Assembly: GCF_031157275.1 (NCBI RefSeq) | Contig: NZ_JAVIFW010000005.1 | Location: 430,473 to 494,472 of the forward strand | Length of the DNA stretch: 64,000 nucleotides | Direction: 5' to 3' | Source of the DNA: Streptomyces sp. LHD-70 | GTDB lineage: Bacteria; Actinomycetota; Actinomycetes; Streptomycetales; Streptomycetaceae | Translations under genes and position numbers: made by a program | Part shown: in pieces, positions 23,488 through 31,858 of the stretch | Layout of the letters: every line of letters starts with the position of its first letter | Position numbering within the stretch: position 1 is the first letter of the stretch | Notes under the pieces: model-generated | The model's database searches: none | What the model was told of the DNA's origin: nothing | What the model saw: only the letters and a program-made list of their open reading frames with translations

Positions 23488-24365
23488 GCGCGCGAGGGGA
23501 GCTGCGGTTCGCGGCGCTCGGGGACTCACTCACCGAAGGTGTGGGGGATCCGGTCGCGGCCGGTCAGCGCTGGAGGGGCTGGGCGGCGCTGCTCGCGGAG
23601 GGGCTCGCGCCGCCCGAAGTGCCCGTGGATTTCCGTAACTTCGCCGTCAGCGGTGCCCAGACCCTCGACGTGTGGGAGCGGCAGACCCCGCAGGCGCTCG
23701 CCTTCGGTGCCGACGTCGTCTCCGTCGTCGTGGGCGTCAACGACACCCTGCGGTGCACCTTCGACATCCACCGCGTCGCCGACCGCCTCGACCAGGTCTA
23801 CGGGGCGTTCGCGGAGCGTGGTTCCGTGCTGCTCACCGCCTGCCTGCCGGACCCGGGCGCGCTGCTCGGCCTGCCCGGCACCCTGGCCCGCCCGCTGGCC
23901 CGCCGGCAGCGCGCCGTCAACACCGTCGTGCACGCCCTGTCCGAGCGGTACGGGGCGGTCCATCTGCACGCGGCCGACGGGGCGTGGGTCGCGGACCGGT
24001 CGATGTGGAGCGCCGACCGGCTGCACCCCGGCGAGGCCGGCCACCGCGCGCTCGCCCTACGCTTCCACGCCCGACTGCGGGCCTCGGGGCGGGAGGTGGG
24101 GCCCGCGCCGTCGGCGGAGGCGGAACGGCCGCCGCCGTCGCGTACGGCCTCCTTGACGTGGCTGGCCACGGCCGGCGCGGGCTGGGTCCTGCGCCGCTGC
24201 ACCGACCTGCTCCCGCAACTGGCCGCCCTCGCCGCCGAGGAGGTACGGCACGGCTTGCGCGGCACGGGCTCGCGCCTCGACCTGCGCGCCGCGGCGGCCG
24301 CGTCGGCGGCTCTGGCTTCGGTGGGGCTGGGAACGGTGGGGGCGGTGGGGGGTGGTGCTCCCTGA
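23484..24365 (+). CDS. SGNH/GDSL hydrolase family protein
   Basis: Serine esterase/lipase-like hydrolase of 293 aa. Block I is FAALGDSLTEGVGDP near residue 10 (nucleophile Ser), block III is VVVGVNDTLR (Asn), and block V is WSADRLHPGEAGHRALA (Asp and His), so the catalytic set is complete. No signal peptide is present. The C-terminal 100 residues are Ala/Arg-rich with a possible hydrophobic end (AAASAALASVGLGTVGAVGG). The GTG start lies within the stop of glycosyltransferase 2. Together they suggest modification and deacylation of a shared glycolipid or glycan, which is inference. Confidence 0.88.
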   Translation: MSARGELRFAALGDSLTEGVGDPVAAGQRWRGWAALLAEGLAPPEVPVDFRNFAVSGAQTLDVWERQTPQALAFGADVVSVVVGVNDTLRCTFDIHRVADRLDQVYGAFAERGSVLLTACLPDPGALLGLPGTLARPLARRQRAVNTVVHALSERYGAVHLHAADGAWVADRSMWSADRLHPGEAGHRALALRFHARLRASGREVGPAPSAEAERPPPSRTASLTWLATAGAGWVLRRCTDLLPQLAALAAEEVRHGLRGTGSRLDLRAAAAASAALASVGLGTVGAVGGGAP

Positions 24366-24383
24366 GGGGCACGGTGGTGCCCC
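24366..24383 (+). terminator. small hairpin after the SGNH hydrolase gene
   Basis: GGGGCAC and GTGCCCC form a perfect 7-bp stem with a GGTG loop, starting at the base after the stop codon. A short C/T-rich tail follows. Possible weak terminator. Confidence 0.4.
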
Positions 24384-24464
24384 CTAAGGGGCGCGACCGG
24401 GACCGCTCGGGGTCGGTCCCTGATGTGCGGGCGGTGACCTGGGCGGAACGCTGGAGGCATGTTG

Positions 24465-24725
24465 ATGCCCACGCTCTCCGTGACCTTGATGGCCCTGGTC
24501 GTCGCCGTCGCCGTCGCCCTGACCTGGGGCCGGTGGCCGAGTGGGCGGCACCTGCTGGGTGCGCTCGTCGGCGCCTGGGCGGGATTCGCCCTCGGCGCGC
24601 TCGCCGGCCTCGTCCTGGACGTGACCACCGGCAACGGCTTCTTCCTGGCGGTCGTCGGCCACGCGGCCGCGATCCCGGGAGCGGCGCTCGGCCTCCGCCG
24701 CGCCGCCCCCGCGGAGAGAGCCTGA
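24465..24725 (+). CDS. small integral membrane protein
   Basis: An 86-aa protein with three hydrophobic segments: SVTLMALVVAVAVALTW, a Gly/Ala-rich segment LLGALVGAWAGFALGALAGLVL, and FFLAVVGHAAAIPGAALGL. There is no recognised family. The ATG at this position is 7 nt from GGAGG, whereas the ATG six bases upstream would leave only 1 nt. It follows the hydrolase by 99 bp and converges with pxpC. Confidence 0.65.
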   Translation: MPTLSVTLMALVVAVAVALTWGRWPSGRHLLGALVGAWAGFALGALAGLVLDVTTGNGFFLAVVGHAAAIPGAALGLRRAAPAERA

Positions 24726-24771
24726 CGCCGGCCGCGAGCGCCTGACGCCCGCCGAGGCGGCGCTCCAAGCC

Positions 24772-25629
24772 CTACAGCACGAACCGCACCGCAGTCCCCG
24801 GCACCGCCTGCGCGGCCGCCCACAGGTCCGCCTCCCGGACCACGGCGACGACCGGGTAGCCGCCGGTCGTCGGGTGGTCCGCGAGGAACACCACGGGGCG
24901 GCCGTCCGGCGGGACCTGGACGGCGCCCAGAACCATGCCCTCACTGGGGAGTTCACCGGTGATCGCCCGCTCCAGGGCGGGGCCCTCGGTGCGCAGGCCG
25001 ATGCGGTTGCTCGCGGCGGACACCCGGTACGCGCGCGTGGTGAGGGTTTTCAGGGACTGCGGGGTGCACCAGTCGGCGCGCGGCCCGAGGGTGACTCTCA
25101 GGACGAGTTCCGTGGGCGGCGCCGGTTGTGGGGCGGCGTCCACGCGCGCGTGCGGGTGGACCTCCGCGCCGAGCGGCAGCACCGCACCGTCGGTGAGGTG
25201 GGCGGGGCCGAGCCCGGACAGCAGGTCGGTCGAGCGGCTGCCGAGCACGGGCTCCACCGCCACGCCCCCGCCGAGTGCGACGTACGACCGCACACCCGCG
25301 ACCGCCGCTCCCACGTCGAGCAGCGCACCCGCGGGGACCCGCACGGGCCCTCCCCAGGCGACCGGCCGTCCGTCGACCGTGACGGGACAGGGCGCGCCCG
25401 TCACCGCCGCCGTGACGGTGCGGCGCGGGCGCAGGGCGCAGCCGCTCAGGGTGGTCTCGAGCACGGCGGCCGCATCGGCGTTGCCGACAAGGCGGTTGGC
25501 GAGCCGGGCGGCCGGTTCGTCGAGGGCGCCGGAGCGGGGCACGCCGAGGTGTGCGTGACCGGCGCGGCCCAGGTCCTGCACGGTGGTCAGGGCGCCGGCG
25601 CGGACCACGGCGAACGCGCTGTCCGTCAT
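24772..25629 (-). CDS. pxpC: 5-oxoprolinase subunit C (biotin-dependent carboxyltransferase-like)
   Basis: PxpC, with PxpA and PxpB, converts 5-oxoproline to glutamate with ATP. The 285-aa product shows LTTVQDLGRAGHAHLGVPRSGALDEPAARLAN at the N-terminus, the family hallmark, and VLGSRSTDLLSGLG and VPPDGRPVVFLADHPTTGGYPV further in. It belongs to the same superfamily as the KipA and urea amidolyase domains. The ATG overlaps the pxpB stop by 4 nt (ATGA). It is the last gene of a five-gene reverse-strand operon. Confidence 0.93.
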   Translation of the reverse strand: MTDSAFAVVRAGALTTVQDLGRAGHAHLGVPRSGALDEPAARLANRLVGNADAAAVLETTLSGCALRPRRTVTAAVTGAPCPVTVDGRPVAWGGPVRVPAGALLDVGAAVAGVRSYVALGGGVAVEPVLGSRSTDLLSGLGPAHLTDGAVLPLGAEVHPHARVDAAPQPAPPTELVLRVTLGPRADWCTPQSLKTLTTRAYRVSAASNRIGLRTEGPALERAITGELPSEGMVLGAVQVPPDGRPVVFLADHPTTGGYPVVAVVREADLWAAAQAVPGTAVRFVL

Positions 25630-26315
25630 GCGCGCACCGCCGGACCGGCCGGGACGAACCGCACGCGCGTGCCGGGGGACAGCAGAGCGGCGGGCACGCG
25701 CGCGTGGTCCCACAGAACCGCGTCCGTCGTGCCGATCAACTGCCAGCCGCCCGGCGACGACCGCGGGTACACCCCGGTGTACGGGCCCGCGAGCGCGACC
25801 GCCCCCGCGGGCACCGCCGTACGGGGCGTCGTCCGGCGGGGCACCGCGTACCGCTCGGGCAGGCCCGTCAGGTAGCCGAAGCCGGGCGCGAACCCGCAGA
25901 AGGCGACGCGGAATTCGGTCGCCGCGTGGATCCGCGCCACCTCGTCCGGCGGGACGTCCCACAGCGCGGCCACCTCGGCCAGGTCGGGCCCGTCGTAGCG
26001 CACGGGGAGCTCGACGGTCTCCGGCGCGCTCGCGGGCAGCGCGGGCACGTCCCAGGCGGGAAGGGCCGCGGCGAGCGCGCGCGGGTCGTCGACGCCGTCC
26101 AGGAGCACCGTGCGGGCGGCGGGCACGATCTCCCGTACGGGAGGCAGGTCGCCGGTCTCGCGGCGGCGCAAGAGGACCGCGTGCAGGGCCTCGACGGCCG
26201 CCCCGGTGTCGAGCTCGACAAGGAGGGCGTGCTCGCCGACCAGCCGGACCGTCACCCCTGAAGTCCCGTGTCCGGTGGCGGAGTTCGTAGCGGGCACCGC
26301 GCGTGTGCGGCTCAT
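25626..26315 (-). CDS. pxpB: 5-oxoprolinase subunit B (allophanate hydrolase subunit 1-like)
   Basis: PxpB/KipI-family protein of 229 aa. After about 25 residues of Ser/Thr-rich lead come VRLVGEHALLVELDTGAAVEALHAV and VPAARTVLLDGVDDPRALAAAL. The ELPVRYDGPDLAEVAALWDV strand and the cyclophilin-like core FCGFAPGFGYLTGLPERYAVPRR are the signature. It ends with SSPGGWQLIGTTDAVLWD. Both junctions are 4-nt overlaps, with pxpA upstream and pxpC downstream. In B. subtilis KipI also acts as a kinase inhibitor; the gene context here argues for 5-oxoprolinase. Confidence 0.92.
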   Translation of the reverse strand: MSRTRAVPATNSATGHGTSGVTVRLVGEHALLVELDTGAAVEALHAVLLRRRETGDLPPVREIVPAARTVLLDGVDDPRALAAALPAWDVPALPASAPETVELPVRYDGPDLAEVAALWDVPPDEVARIHAATEFRVAFCGFAPGFGYLTGLPERYAVPRRTTPRTAVPAGAVALAGPYTGVYPRSSPGGWQLIGTTDAVLWDHARVPAALLSPGTRVRFVPAGPAVRA

Positions 26316-27076
26316 ACGAAGGCCCGCACGTCGACGCCGTCGGCCTCCAGGCGGGCGCGGACCTCGCGGGCGAGGGCGACCGCTCCCGGAGTGTCGCCGT
26401 GCAGGCACAGGGAGCGGGCGCCCACGTCGACCCGCCGCCCGGTGACGGAGGCGACCGATCCGCTCCTGGCCAGGTCGAGGGAGCGGGTGACGACCTCGTC
26501 CGATTCGGTGATCACGGCACCCGCACGCGCGCGTGGGACCAGGGTTCCCTCGTCCGTGTAGGCGCGGTCGGCGAACGCCTCGGTCACCGTGGGCAGTCCG
26601 GCCTTCCCCGCCACATCGAGGAGGCGTGAGCCGGGCAGACCGAGCAGGGGCAGATCTACGCCCGCGAGCAGGACCCCGTCGACGACGGCTCGGGCCTGCT
26701 CCTCGTCGCGCACGACCCGGTTGTAGAGCGCGCCGTGCGGTTTCACGTACGCCACGCGCGTGCCGGCCGCCCGCGCGAACACCTCCAAGGCGCCGATCTG
26801 GTAGGCGACTTCGGCGCTCAGCTCGTCGGCCGGCACGTCCATGGCGCGCCGTCCGAAGCCCGCCAGGTCGCGGTACGACACCTGGGCGCCGATGCGGACG
26901 CCTCGCTCCGCGGCGAGTTCGCACACCTTGCGCATGGTGGACGCGTCCCCGGCGTGGAAGCCGCAGGCCACGTTGGCGCTGGTCACCACCGACAGCAGCT
27001 GCTCGTCGTCGGTCAGCCGCCAGCGCCCGAAGCCCTCGCCGAGATCGGCGTTGAGGTCGATGACTACCTGACTCAT
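26312..27076 (-). CDS. pxpA: 5-oxoprolinase subunit A (LamB/YcsF family)
   Basis: PxpA of 254 aa. The start VIDLNADLGEGFGRW, followed by VTSANVACGFHAGDASTMRKV, is the LamB/YcsF signature with the metal-site Asp and His residues. IGAQVSYRDLAGFGRRAMDV, VKPHGALYNRVVRDEEQA and SLCLHGDTPGAVALA follow in family order. The gene overlaps pxpB by 4 nt and starts 58 bp after the DUF1445 gene. Cytosolic subunit of the ATP-dependent 5-oxoprolinase. Confidence 0.95.
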   Translation of the reverse strand: MSQVVIDLNADLGEGFGRWRLTDDEQLLSVVTSANVACGFHAGDASTMRKVCELAAERGVRIGAQVSYRDLAGFGRRAMDVPADELSAEVAYQIGALEVFARAAGTRVAYVKPHGALYNRVVRDEEQARAVVDGVLLAGVDLPLLGLPGSRLLDVAGKAGLPTVTEAFADRAYTDEGTLVPRARAGAVITESDEVVTRSLDLARSGSVASVTGRRVDVGARSLCLHGDTPGAVALAREVRARLEADGVDVRAFV

Positions 27077-27134
27077 GTGCGTCCGTACGTCCTTACTCGA
27101 AGAGGTGTGGTTTCTGCCGGGGCCGCGGGGGATC

Positions 27135-27923
27135 TCACAGCACGCGGTAGTTCTCGTCCCGGGCGTCCGTGATCAGCATCTGGCCCGGTGCGTGGGTGAT
27201 CGCGAACGGTGGCCTGGAGGCCATGACCGCGGCCTGCGGGGTCACGCCGCAGGCCCAGAACACCGGGATCTCGTCCGGCCGTACGTCGACGGGGTCGCCG
27301 AAGTCCGGCCGGTCCAGGTCGGCGATACCGAGCGCCGCGGGGTCGCCGCAGTGCACCGGGCCGCCGTGGAACGACGGGAAGAGCGCGGTCTCCCTGATCG
27401 CCGTCGAGAGGCGCTCGGGCGGGACCGGCCGCATCGAGACCACCAGGCGGCCGTGCAGCCGCCCAGCGGGCCGGCAGGGCCGGTCTGTGACGTACATGGG
27501 CACGTTCCGCCCCAGCTCGATGTGGCGCACCGGCACGTCCGCGGCGAGCAGGGCCGCCTCGAACGTGAAGCTGCAGCCGAGCAGGAACGTCACCAGGTCC
27601 GTGCGCCAGTACCCGGTCACCTCGTCCGGTTCCGCGACGAGTTCGCCGTGTTCCCACACGCGGTAGCCCGGCAGGTCCGTGCGCAGGTCGGCGCCGGGCG
27701 CGAGCTGGGTGGACCAGGCTCCGGCGTCGGTGACGTCAAGGACCGGGCAGGGCTTCGGGTTGCGCTGGCAGAACAGCAGCATGTCGTAGGCCCAGTCGGC
27801 GGGGACCCCGATCAGGTTGGCCTGGGTGTGGCCGGGGGCGAGGCCCGCCGTGGGTCCGCCCTCGCCGGCCCGGAAACGGGCACGTACCGCGCGTGGTCGC
27901 TGCTCGGCCTCGGTGCGGCTCAC
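27135..27923 (-). CDS. DUF1445 putative hydro-lyase (D-glutamate cyclase family)
   Basis: A 262-aa protein of the family that includes eukaryotic D-glutamate cyclase, which turns D-glutamate into 5-oxo-D-proline. Motifs seen are [60 protein letters not shown], and the C-terminal [20 protein letters not shown] with [13 protein letters not shown]. The GTG start overlaps the stop of the MFS gene by 4 nt. Its placement between a transporter and pxpABC supports a role in forming or handling 5-oxoproline. The family-to-reaction link is knowledge from eukaryotes; activity here is inferred. Confidence 0.88.
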   Translation of the reverse strand: MSRTEAEQRPRAVRARFRAGEGGPTAGLAPGHTQANLIGVPADWAYDMLLFCQRNPKPCPVLDVTDAGAWSTQLAPGADLRTDLPGYRVWEHGELVAEPDEVTGYWRTDLVTFLLGCSFTFEAALLAADVPVRHIELGRNVPMYVTDRPCRPAGRLHGRLVVSMRPVPPERLSTAIRETALFPSFHGGPVHCGDPAALGIADLDRPDFGDPVDVRPDEIPVFWACGVTPQAAVMASRPPFAITHAPGQMLITDARDENYRVL

Positions 27924-29224
27924 GTCAGTTCCTTGCCGCGGGTCTCGGGCAGGCCGAGCAGGGCGACGACGGCGATGCCGTAGGCGAGGGCGCCGAAGAC
28001 CAGGGCGCCGCCCACGCCCCAGCTGTTCGCGAGAAAGCCCACCAGGGTGGGGAAGATCGCGCCTATACCGCGGCCGGCGTTGTAGGTGAAACCCTGCCCT
28101 GTACCGCGTACCGCCGTCGGATAGAGCTCGCTGAGGAACGAGCCGAAGCCGCTGAAAATGGCCGACATACAGAAGCCGAGCGGGAAACTCACCACCAGAA
28201 GAGTGCCGTTGGCGCCTTCCGGGATGGCGGAGAAGGACAGGATGCACAGCGCGGAGAGGAACGCGAAGAGCGCGATGTTCTTCTTCCGGCCGAGCAGGTC
28301 CGTGAGGTAACCGCCGGTCAGATAGCCGATGAAGGCACCCGTGATGAGCACGGCGAGATAGCCGCCGGTGCCGACGACGGAGAGGCCGCGCTCGGTCTTC
28401 AGATAGGTCGGGATCCAGGTGGACAGCGTGTAGTAGCCGCCCTGCACGCCGGTCGAGAGCAGGACCGCGAAGAGCGTGGTGCGCAGCATGCCGGGTTGGA
28501 AGATGGCCGCGAAGGAGCCCTTCTCGCGGCTCTGCTTGCGCGCCTCCGCGGCCTGGGGGGCGTCGCTGACGTTGCGCCGTACGTAGATCACGAGCAGGGC
28601 GGGAAGGGCGCCGGTGAAGAACATCACGCGCCAGGCCAGGCCCTCGTCGAGGAACTGGAAGACCAGCGTGTAGACGACCACCGCGAGTCCCCAGCCGACC
28701 GCCCAGGCGCTCTGGATGGCGCCGAGGGTGCGGCCGCGGTGCTTGGCCGTCGCGTACTCGGCGACCAGGATCGCGCCGACCGCCCACTCGCCGCCGAAAC
28801 CCAGCCCTTGAAGGGCACGGAACAGCAGCAGCGTCTCGTAGTTGGGGGCGAATCCGCACGCCACGGTGAACACCGCGTACGTGATCACCGTCAGCATCAG
28901 GGCCTTGACCCGGCCAACGCGGTCGGCGAGCACCCCGGCGAGCGCGCCGCCGACGGCCGAGACGACGAGCGTGACGGTCGTGAACAGGCCCGTCTGACCG
29001 GTGTCCAGGGCGAAGTAGGCGGAGATCGCCACCATGCTCAGGGGCAGCGTGAAGTAGTCGTACGAGTCGAGCGCATAGCCGCCGAACGCGCCGCCGAAGG
29101 CGCGCCTTCCGCGCGGGCCGAGGGCGCGCAGCCAGGCGAACGCGCCGCTGTCGTCGGCGGGTCCGCCGGGCGGAGGCGGGGCTCCGGCCGCTGTCGTGGG
29201 GTGGGGCTGAGGGGTCGTACTCAT
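27920..29224 (-). CDS. MFS transporter of the 5-oxoproline operon
   Basis: A 434-aa, twelve-helix major facilitator protein. After a Pro-rich cytoplasmic N-terminus come [20 protein letters not shown] (acidic residues in helix 1, as in aromatic-acid and sialic-acid symporters) and the motif A loop [37 protein letters not shown] in helix 4 is typical of organic-acid/proton symporters. It is first in an operon with DUF1445 and pxpABC, so 5-oxoproline or a precursor (D-glutamate, gamma-glutamyl compound) is the likely cargo. GAGGTG precedes the ATG. Confidence 0.9.
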   Translation of the reverse strand: MSTTPQPHPTTAAGAPPPPGGPADDSGAFAWLRALGPRGRRAFGGAFGGYALDSYDYFTLPLSMVAISAYFALDTGQTGLFTTVTLVVSAVGGALAGVLADRVGRVKALMLTVITYAVFTVACGFAPNYETLLLFRALQGLGFGGEWAVGAILVAEYATAKHRGRTLGAIQSAWAVGWGLAVVVYTLVFQFLDEGLAWRVMFFTGALPALLVIYVRRNVSDAPQAAEARKQSREKGSFAAIFQPGMLRTTLFAVLLSTGVQGGYYTLSTWIPTYLKTERGLSVVGTGGYLAVLITGAFIGYLTGGYLTDLLGRKKNIALFAFLSALCILSFSAIPEGANGTLLVVSFPLGFCMSAIFSGFGSFLSELYPTAVRGTGQGFTYNAGRGIGAIFPTLVGFLANSWGVGGALVFGALAYGIAVVALLGLPETRGKELT

Positions 29225-29296
29225 CCGGCACCTCGCTGGGAGTGGGAGGAGGGTGCATGGGCGCTGCTTCAGGAGCTCGCGTTCCGAGCACCGTAG

Positions 29297-29315
29297 GGGA
29301 TTGTTCAACAATCCC
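29297..29315. promoter_or_regulatory. perfect 19-bp palindrome, probable GntR operator
   Basis: GGGATTGTTCAACAATCCC is a perfect inverted repeat in the divergent region between the MFS operon and the GntR gene, about 73 and 71 bp from the two starts. Its core TTGTTCAACAA fits the TNGTNNNACNA pattern of FadR-type GntR operators. Confidence 0.75.
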
Positions 29316-29362
29316 TCAATACCCGTGTTGTTTCGTTCTGGTATCTGCGCTTGAATTCCGCC

Positions 29363-29408
29363 ATGAGCGGCCTGGTGGACGAGCGATGAGCGGACTCGTG
29401 GACGACCG
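29363..29408 (+). repeat. 23-bp tandem duplication carrying the GntR start codon
   Basis: ATGAGCGGCCTGGTGGACGA and its continuation GCG (to 29385) are followed directly by a second copy at 29386-29408, identical at 20 of 23 positions. The first copy encodes MSGLVDER and then TGA, which overlaps the ATG of the second (ATGA). The real gene starts MSGLVDDR. This creates an 8-codon leader ORF coupled to the regulator gene. Confidence 0.7.
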
Positions 29409-30075
29409 TGCGCTTCTGGGGCGTACGAGCACGGCGGAGCGGGTGGCGGACATCCTGCGCGGCCGGATCGCCGACGGGTACTTCCCGCCCGGCGAGCGGC
29501 TCTCGGAGGAGAGCATCGGCTCGGCGCTCAAGGTCTCGCGCAACACCCTGAGGGAGGCGTTCAGGCTCCTGACGCACGAGCGGCTGCTCACGCACGAGCT
29601 CAACAGGGGCGTCTTCGTACGGGTGTTGACCGTCGAGGACGTCGAGGACATCTTCCGCACCCGCCGCCTCGTCGAGTGCGCCGTGGTGCGCGGTCTCGGC
29701 CGGCCGCCGTACGCCCTCGACGGCCTGGTGGCCGCCGTCACCGAGGCCCAGCGGGCGGCGCGGGACAAGGACTGGAAAGGTGTGGGCACCGCCAACATCC
29801 GCTTCCACGGCGAGCTCGTGGCGCTCGCCGGGAGTGCGCGCATGGACGAGCTGATGCGCAGCGTCTTCGCCGAACTGCGCCTGGTCTTCCATGTGGTGGA
29901 CGACCCGCGTCGGCTGCACGAGCCCTATCTGTCCCGAAATCGGGAGATTCTCGACACCCTGCAGTCCGGCGACCGCCCGGCCGCTGAGCGACTCCTCGCC
30001 CGCTATCTCGACGACTCGCGGCTCGGCATGGTCGAGGCGTACGAGGCGGGGCTCGGGGAGTCGGGCGAGGGGTGA
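29386..30075 (+). CDS. GntR family regulator (FadR/FCD subfamily)
   Basis: A 229-aa transcriptional regulator. The N-terminal winged helix reads ERVADILRGRIADGYFPPGE and SALKVSRNTLREAFRLLTHE, followed by the all-helical FCD ligand domain (DIFRTRRLVECAVVRGLGRP, ANIRFHGELVALAGSARMDE, YLSRNREILDTLQSGDR). The His residues that bind metal in FCD domains appear in FHGEL and near the C-terminus. It diverges from the 5-oxoproline operon and faces a perfect palindrome, so it most likely controls that operon with an organic or amino acid ligand. The start is preceded by GGTGGA within a duplicated segment. Confidence 0.93.
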   Translation: MSGLVDDRALLGRTSTAERVADILRGRIADGYFPPGERLSEESIGSALKVSRNTLREAFRLLTHERLLTHELNRGVFVRVLTVEDVEDIFRTRRLVECAVVRGLGRPPYALDGLVAAVTEAQRAARDKDWKGVGTANIRFHGELVALAGSARMDELMRSVFAELRLVFHVVDDPRRLHEPYLSRNREILDTLQSGDRPAAERLLARYLDDSRLGMVEAYEAGLGESGEG

Positions 30076-30269
30076 CGTCCGGCTCGGCGGCCGCCAGGGG
30101 GGCGTCCTTCGTGCCGCCTCGCGTGCGAAGGCAGGGCCGCTCGCGCGCGATCACGGCGCGTGACCGCGAGGTGACGCCAACTCCCCGTGCAAACAAGGCA
30201 AATCGGACGTCGGGAGGGCTTGGACCCCGTCTCATCTGCGTCGTTTCGGCCGTTGTCAGTGGGACCGCC

Positions 30270-30275
30270 TAATCT
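30270..30275 (+). promoter_or_regulatory. -10 hexamer for a leaderless SMC-operon transcript
   Basis: TAATCT ends 7 nt before the GTG start of the kleisin-like gene, and no Shine-Dalgarno is visible. This spacing puts the transcript start at the GTG. No good -35 hexamer is seen at the normal distance. Leaderless genes of this layout are common in Streptomyces. Confidence 0.4.
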
Positions 30276-30282
30276 TTCCGTC

Positions 30283-31806
30283 GTGACTGCACCTGCCCCG
30301 GCCAACGCCGTACCTTCCCCGGCTCCGGGCCCGGCCGCCGACGAGGGCCTGGCCCGGCGCCTGCGCGCCCTCGCCTGCACGGCTCCGCTGCACGACCTCG
30401 ACACCCGCAAGGCCAACCTCGCGGGCGAGTACTCGGTGTACGCGATGGCGGAAGTGGCCCTCTCCGCGATCGACCTGGTCACGCTGAACATGGACTTCGA
30501 CACGGGCGCGGACCACGACCAGATCGTGGCCAGGCTCGTCCCCCGCATCGCCGCCCAGGCGCCGGGCCGCCCGGCCGCCGAGCACGAGCGGGTCGCCCGC
30601 TGGGTCCTGGAGAACCTGATCAACGTCGGCAGCGTGGACCGCGGCTTCCGCGCGGTGTACGGCACGTTCGGCCCGGACGGCGCATATGTGCGCCGTGACT
30701 ACGACTTCAAGCTCATCGAAGAGGTCCCCGGCTACGGCGGCGGTGTCTACCTCCGCACCACCGACGAAGCGGTCAACGTCCTGGTGGGCGCCCTCGACAC
30801 CGACGTCACCAGCGCCCAGATCGCCGCCGAGGTGAAGCTCGAGGTGCTGATCAGCCGCGGCCGCCTCGCCGACGCCCAGCTCGCCGCCGAGCAGGCCCGC
30901 TACCGCACCGTGCAGTACAGCGAGACGCTCCGCCGCGCCCTCGACGCCACCCGGCGCAACGTCCGCGCGGTCGACTGGCTGGAAGCCGTGCCCGACATGA
31001 TCGCCGAAGCCCTCGACCACGTCGCCGACCGCTACCGCCACGAGAACGCCATCCTGACCAACATCCGCAAGGCCCGTGACGAGGCCGAGGCTGGATCCGA
31101 TGCGAAAACCGGCGAGCACAAGCGCCGCGCCGCCGAACTCGTCGACATCGTCAAGGACTGCATCCGCCGCCACACCCAACTGCAGTCCCGGCTCCTCGAA
31201 GCCGGACCGCTGTTCCGCGCCGAGCAGGACCGCCAGGCCTTCGCCCCACCCGCCGCCCGCGCGGGGCTCGACCTCTACGGCCAGCTGGTCGCCCCAGTCC
31301 TGCCGCTCCCCGTCGAGCGGGCGCTGCGCGTCACGGACGCGTTCTTCGCGCGCGGCGTCGGGCTTCGCACCCCGTCCGCGGTGCGCGTCGGCGACCTGGT
31401 GGACCTGCTGCTCACCCCACCCGTCGAGCGCGAGCACCTGGGCGCCGAGATGCCCGAGCCGGACCTCGTCGCGACCCCTGACGACAGCCGGTTCAGCGAG
31501 GAGCAGCTGGCCGCCGCCATGGAGCTGCTCGACCTGGAGCACGACGCTCCGCGGCGGTTGTCCGGGCTCCTCGCCGACGCCCGCCGGATCGACCCCGAAC
31601 TGCCCTATCTGCTGGCCCTGCTGGCGGTCCACGCGGCCAGCCCACCGGTCGGCACGGCCTACCGCCAGGGCGAACCCAAGCTGCTGTTCGCCGTGGACGA
31701 CGGCACCGCGCTCGACGACCCGGAGTTCGGCGGCGCCGATCTGATCGTGGGCACGGCCCTGCTCGACGCGGCCGGAATGGCGGCGGACCGGACGGAGGCG
31801 GCATGA
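30283..31806 (+). CDS. kleisin-like subunit (MukF/JetA-like) of a three-gene SMC complex
   Basis: A 507-aa soluble protein, first of three co-directional genes ending in a giant SMC ATPase. The N-terminal 100 residues are helical with a winged-helix look. Then comes YDFKLIEEVPGYGGGVYLRTTDEAVNVL followed by LEVLISRGRLADAQLAAEQA. This resembles the JetA/MksF region where a DNA-reader helix leads into a long helical bundle (about 190-320, including NILTNIRKARDEAEAG-type repeats). The C-terminal third has further winged-helix character. Position and architecture suggest the kleisin that bridges the SMC heads. The assignment is by context and pattern, not by a search. Confidence 0.6.
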   Translation: MTAPAPANAVPSPAPGPAADEGLARRLRALACTAPLHDLDTRKANLAGEYSVYAMAEVALSAIDLVTLNMDFDTGADHDQIVARLVPRIAAQAPGRPAAEHERVARWVLENLINVGSVDRGFRAVYGTFGPDGAYVRRDYDFKLIEEVPGYGGGVYLRTTDEAVNVLVGALDTDVTSAQIAAEVKLEVLISRGRLADAQLAAEQARYRTVQYSETLRRALDATRRNVRAVDWLEAVPDMIAEALDHVADRYRHENAILTNIRKARDEAEAGSDAKTGEHKRRAAELVDIVKDCIRRHTQLQSRLLEAGPLFRAEQDRQAFAPPAARAGLDLYGQLVAPVLPLPVERALRVTDAFFARGVGLRTPSAVRVGDLVDLLLTPPVEREHLGAEMPEPDLVATPDDSRFSEEQLAAAMELLDLEHDAPRRLSGLLADARRIDPELPYLLALLAVHAASPPVGTAYRQGEPKLLFAVDDGTALDDPEFGGADLIVGTALLDAAGMAADRTEAA

Positions 31807-31858
31807 GAACACCGGCCCGGCCCCCCGGCCCTTTCCGTACGTACGAGGAGCAGTACCC

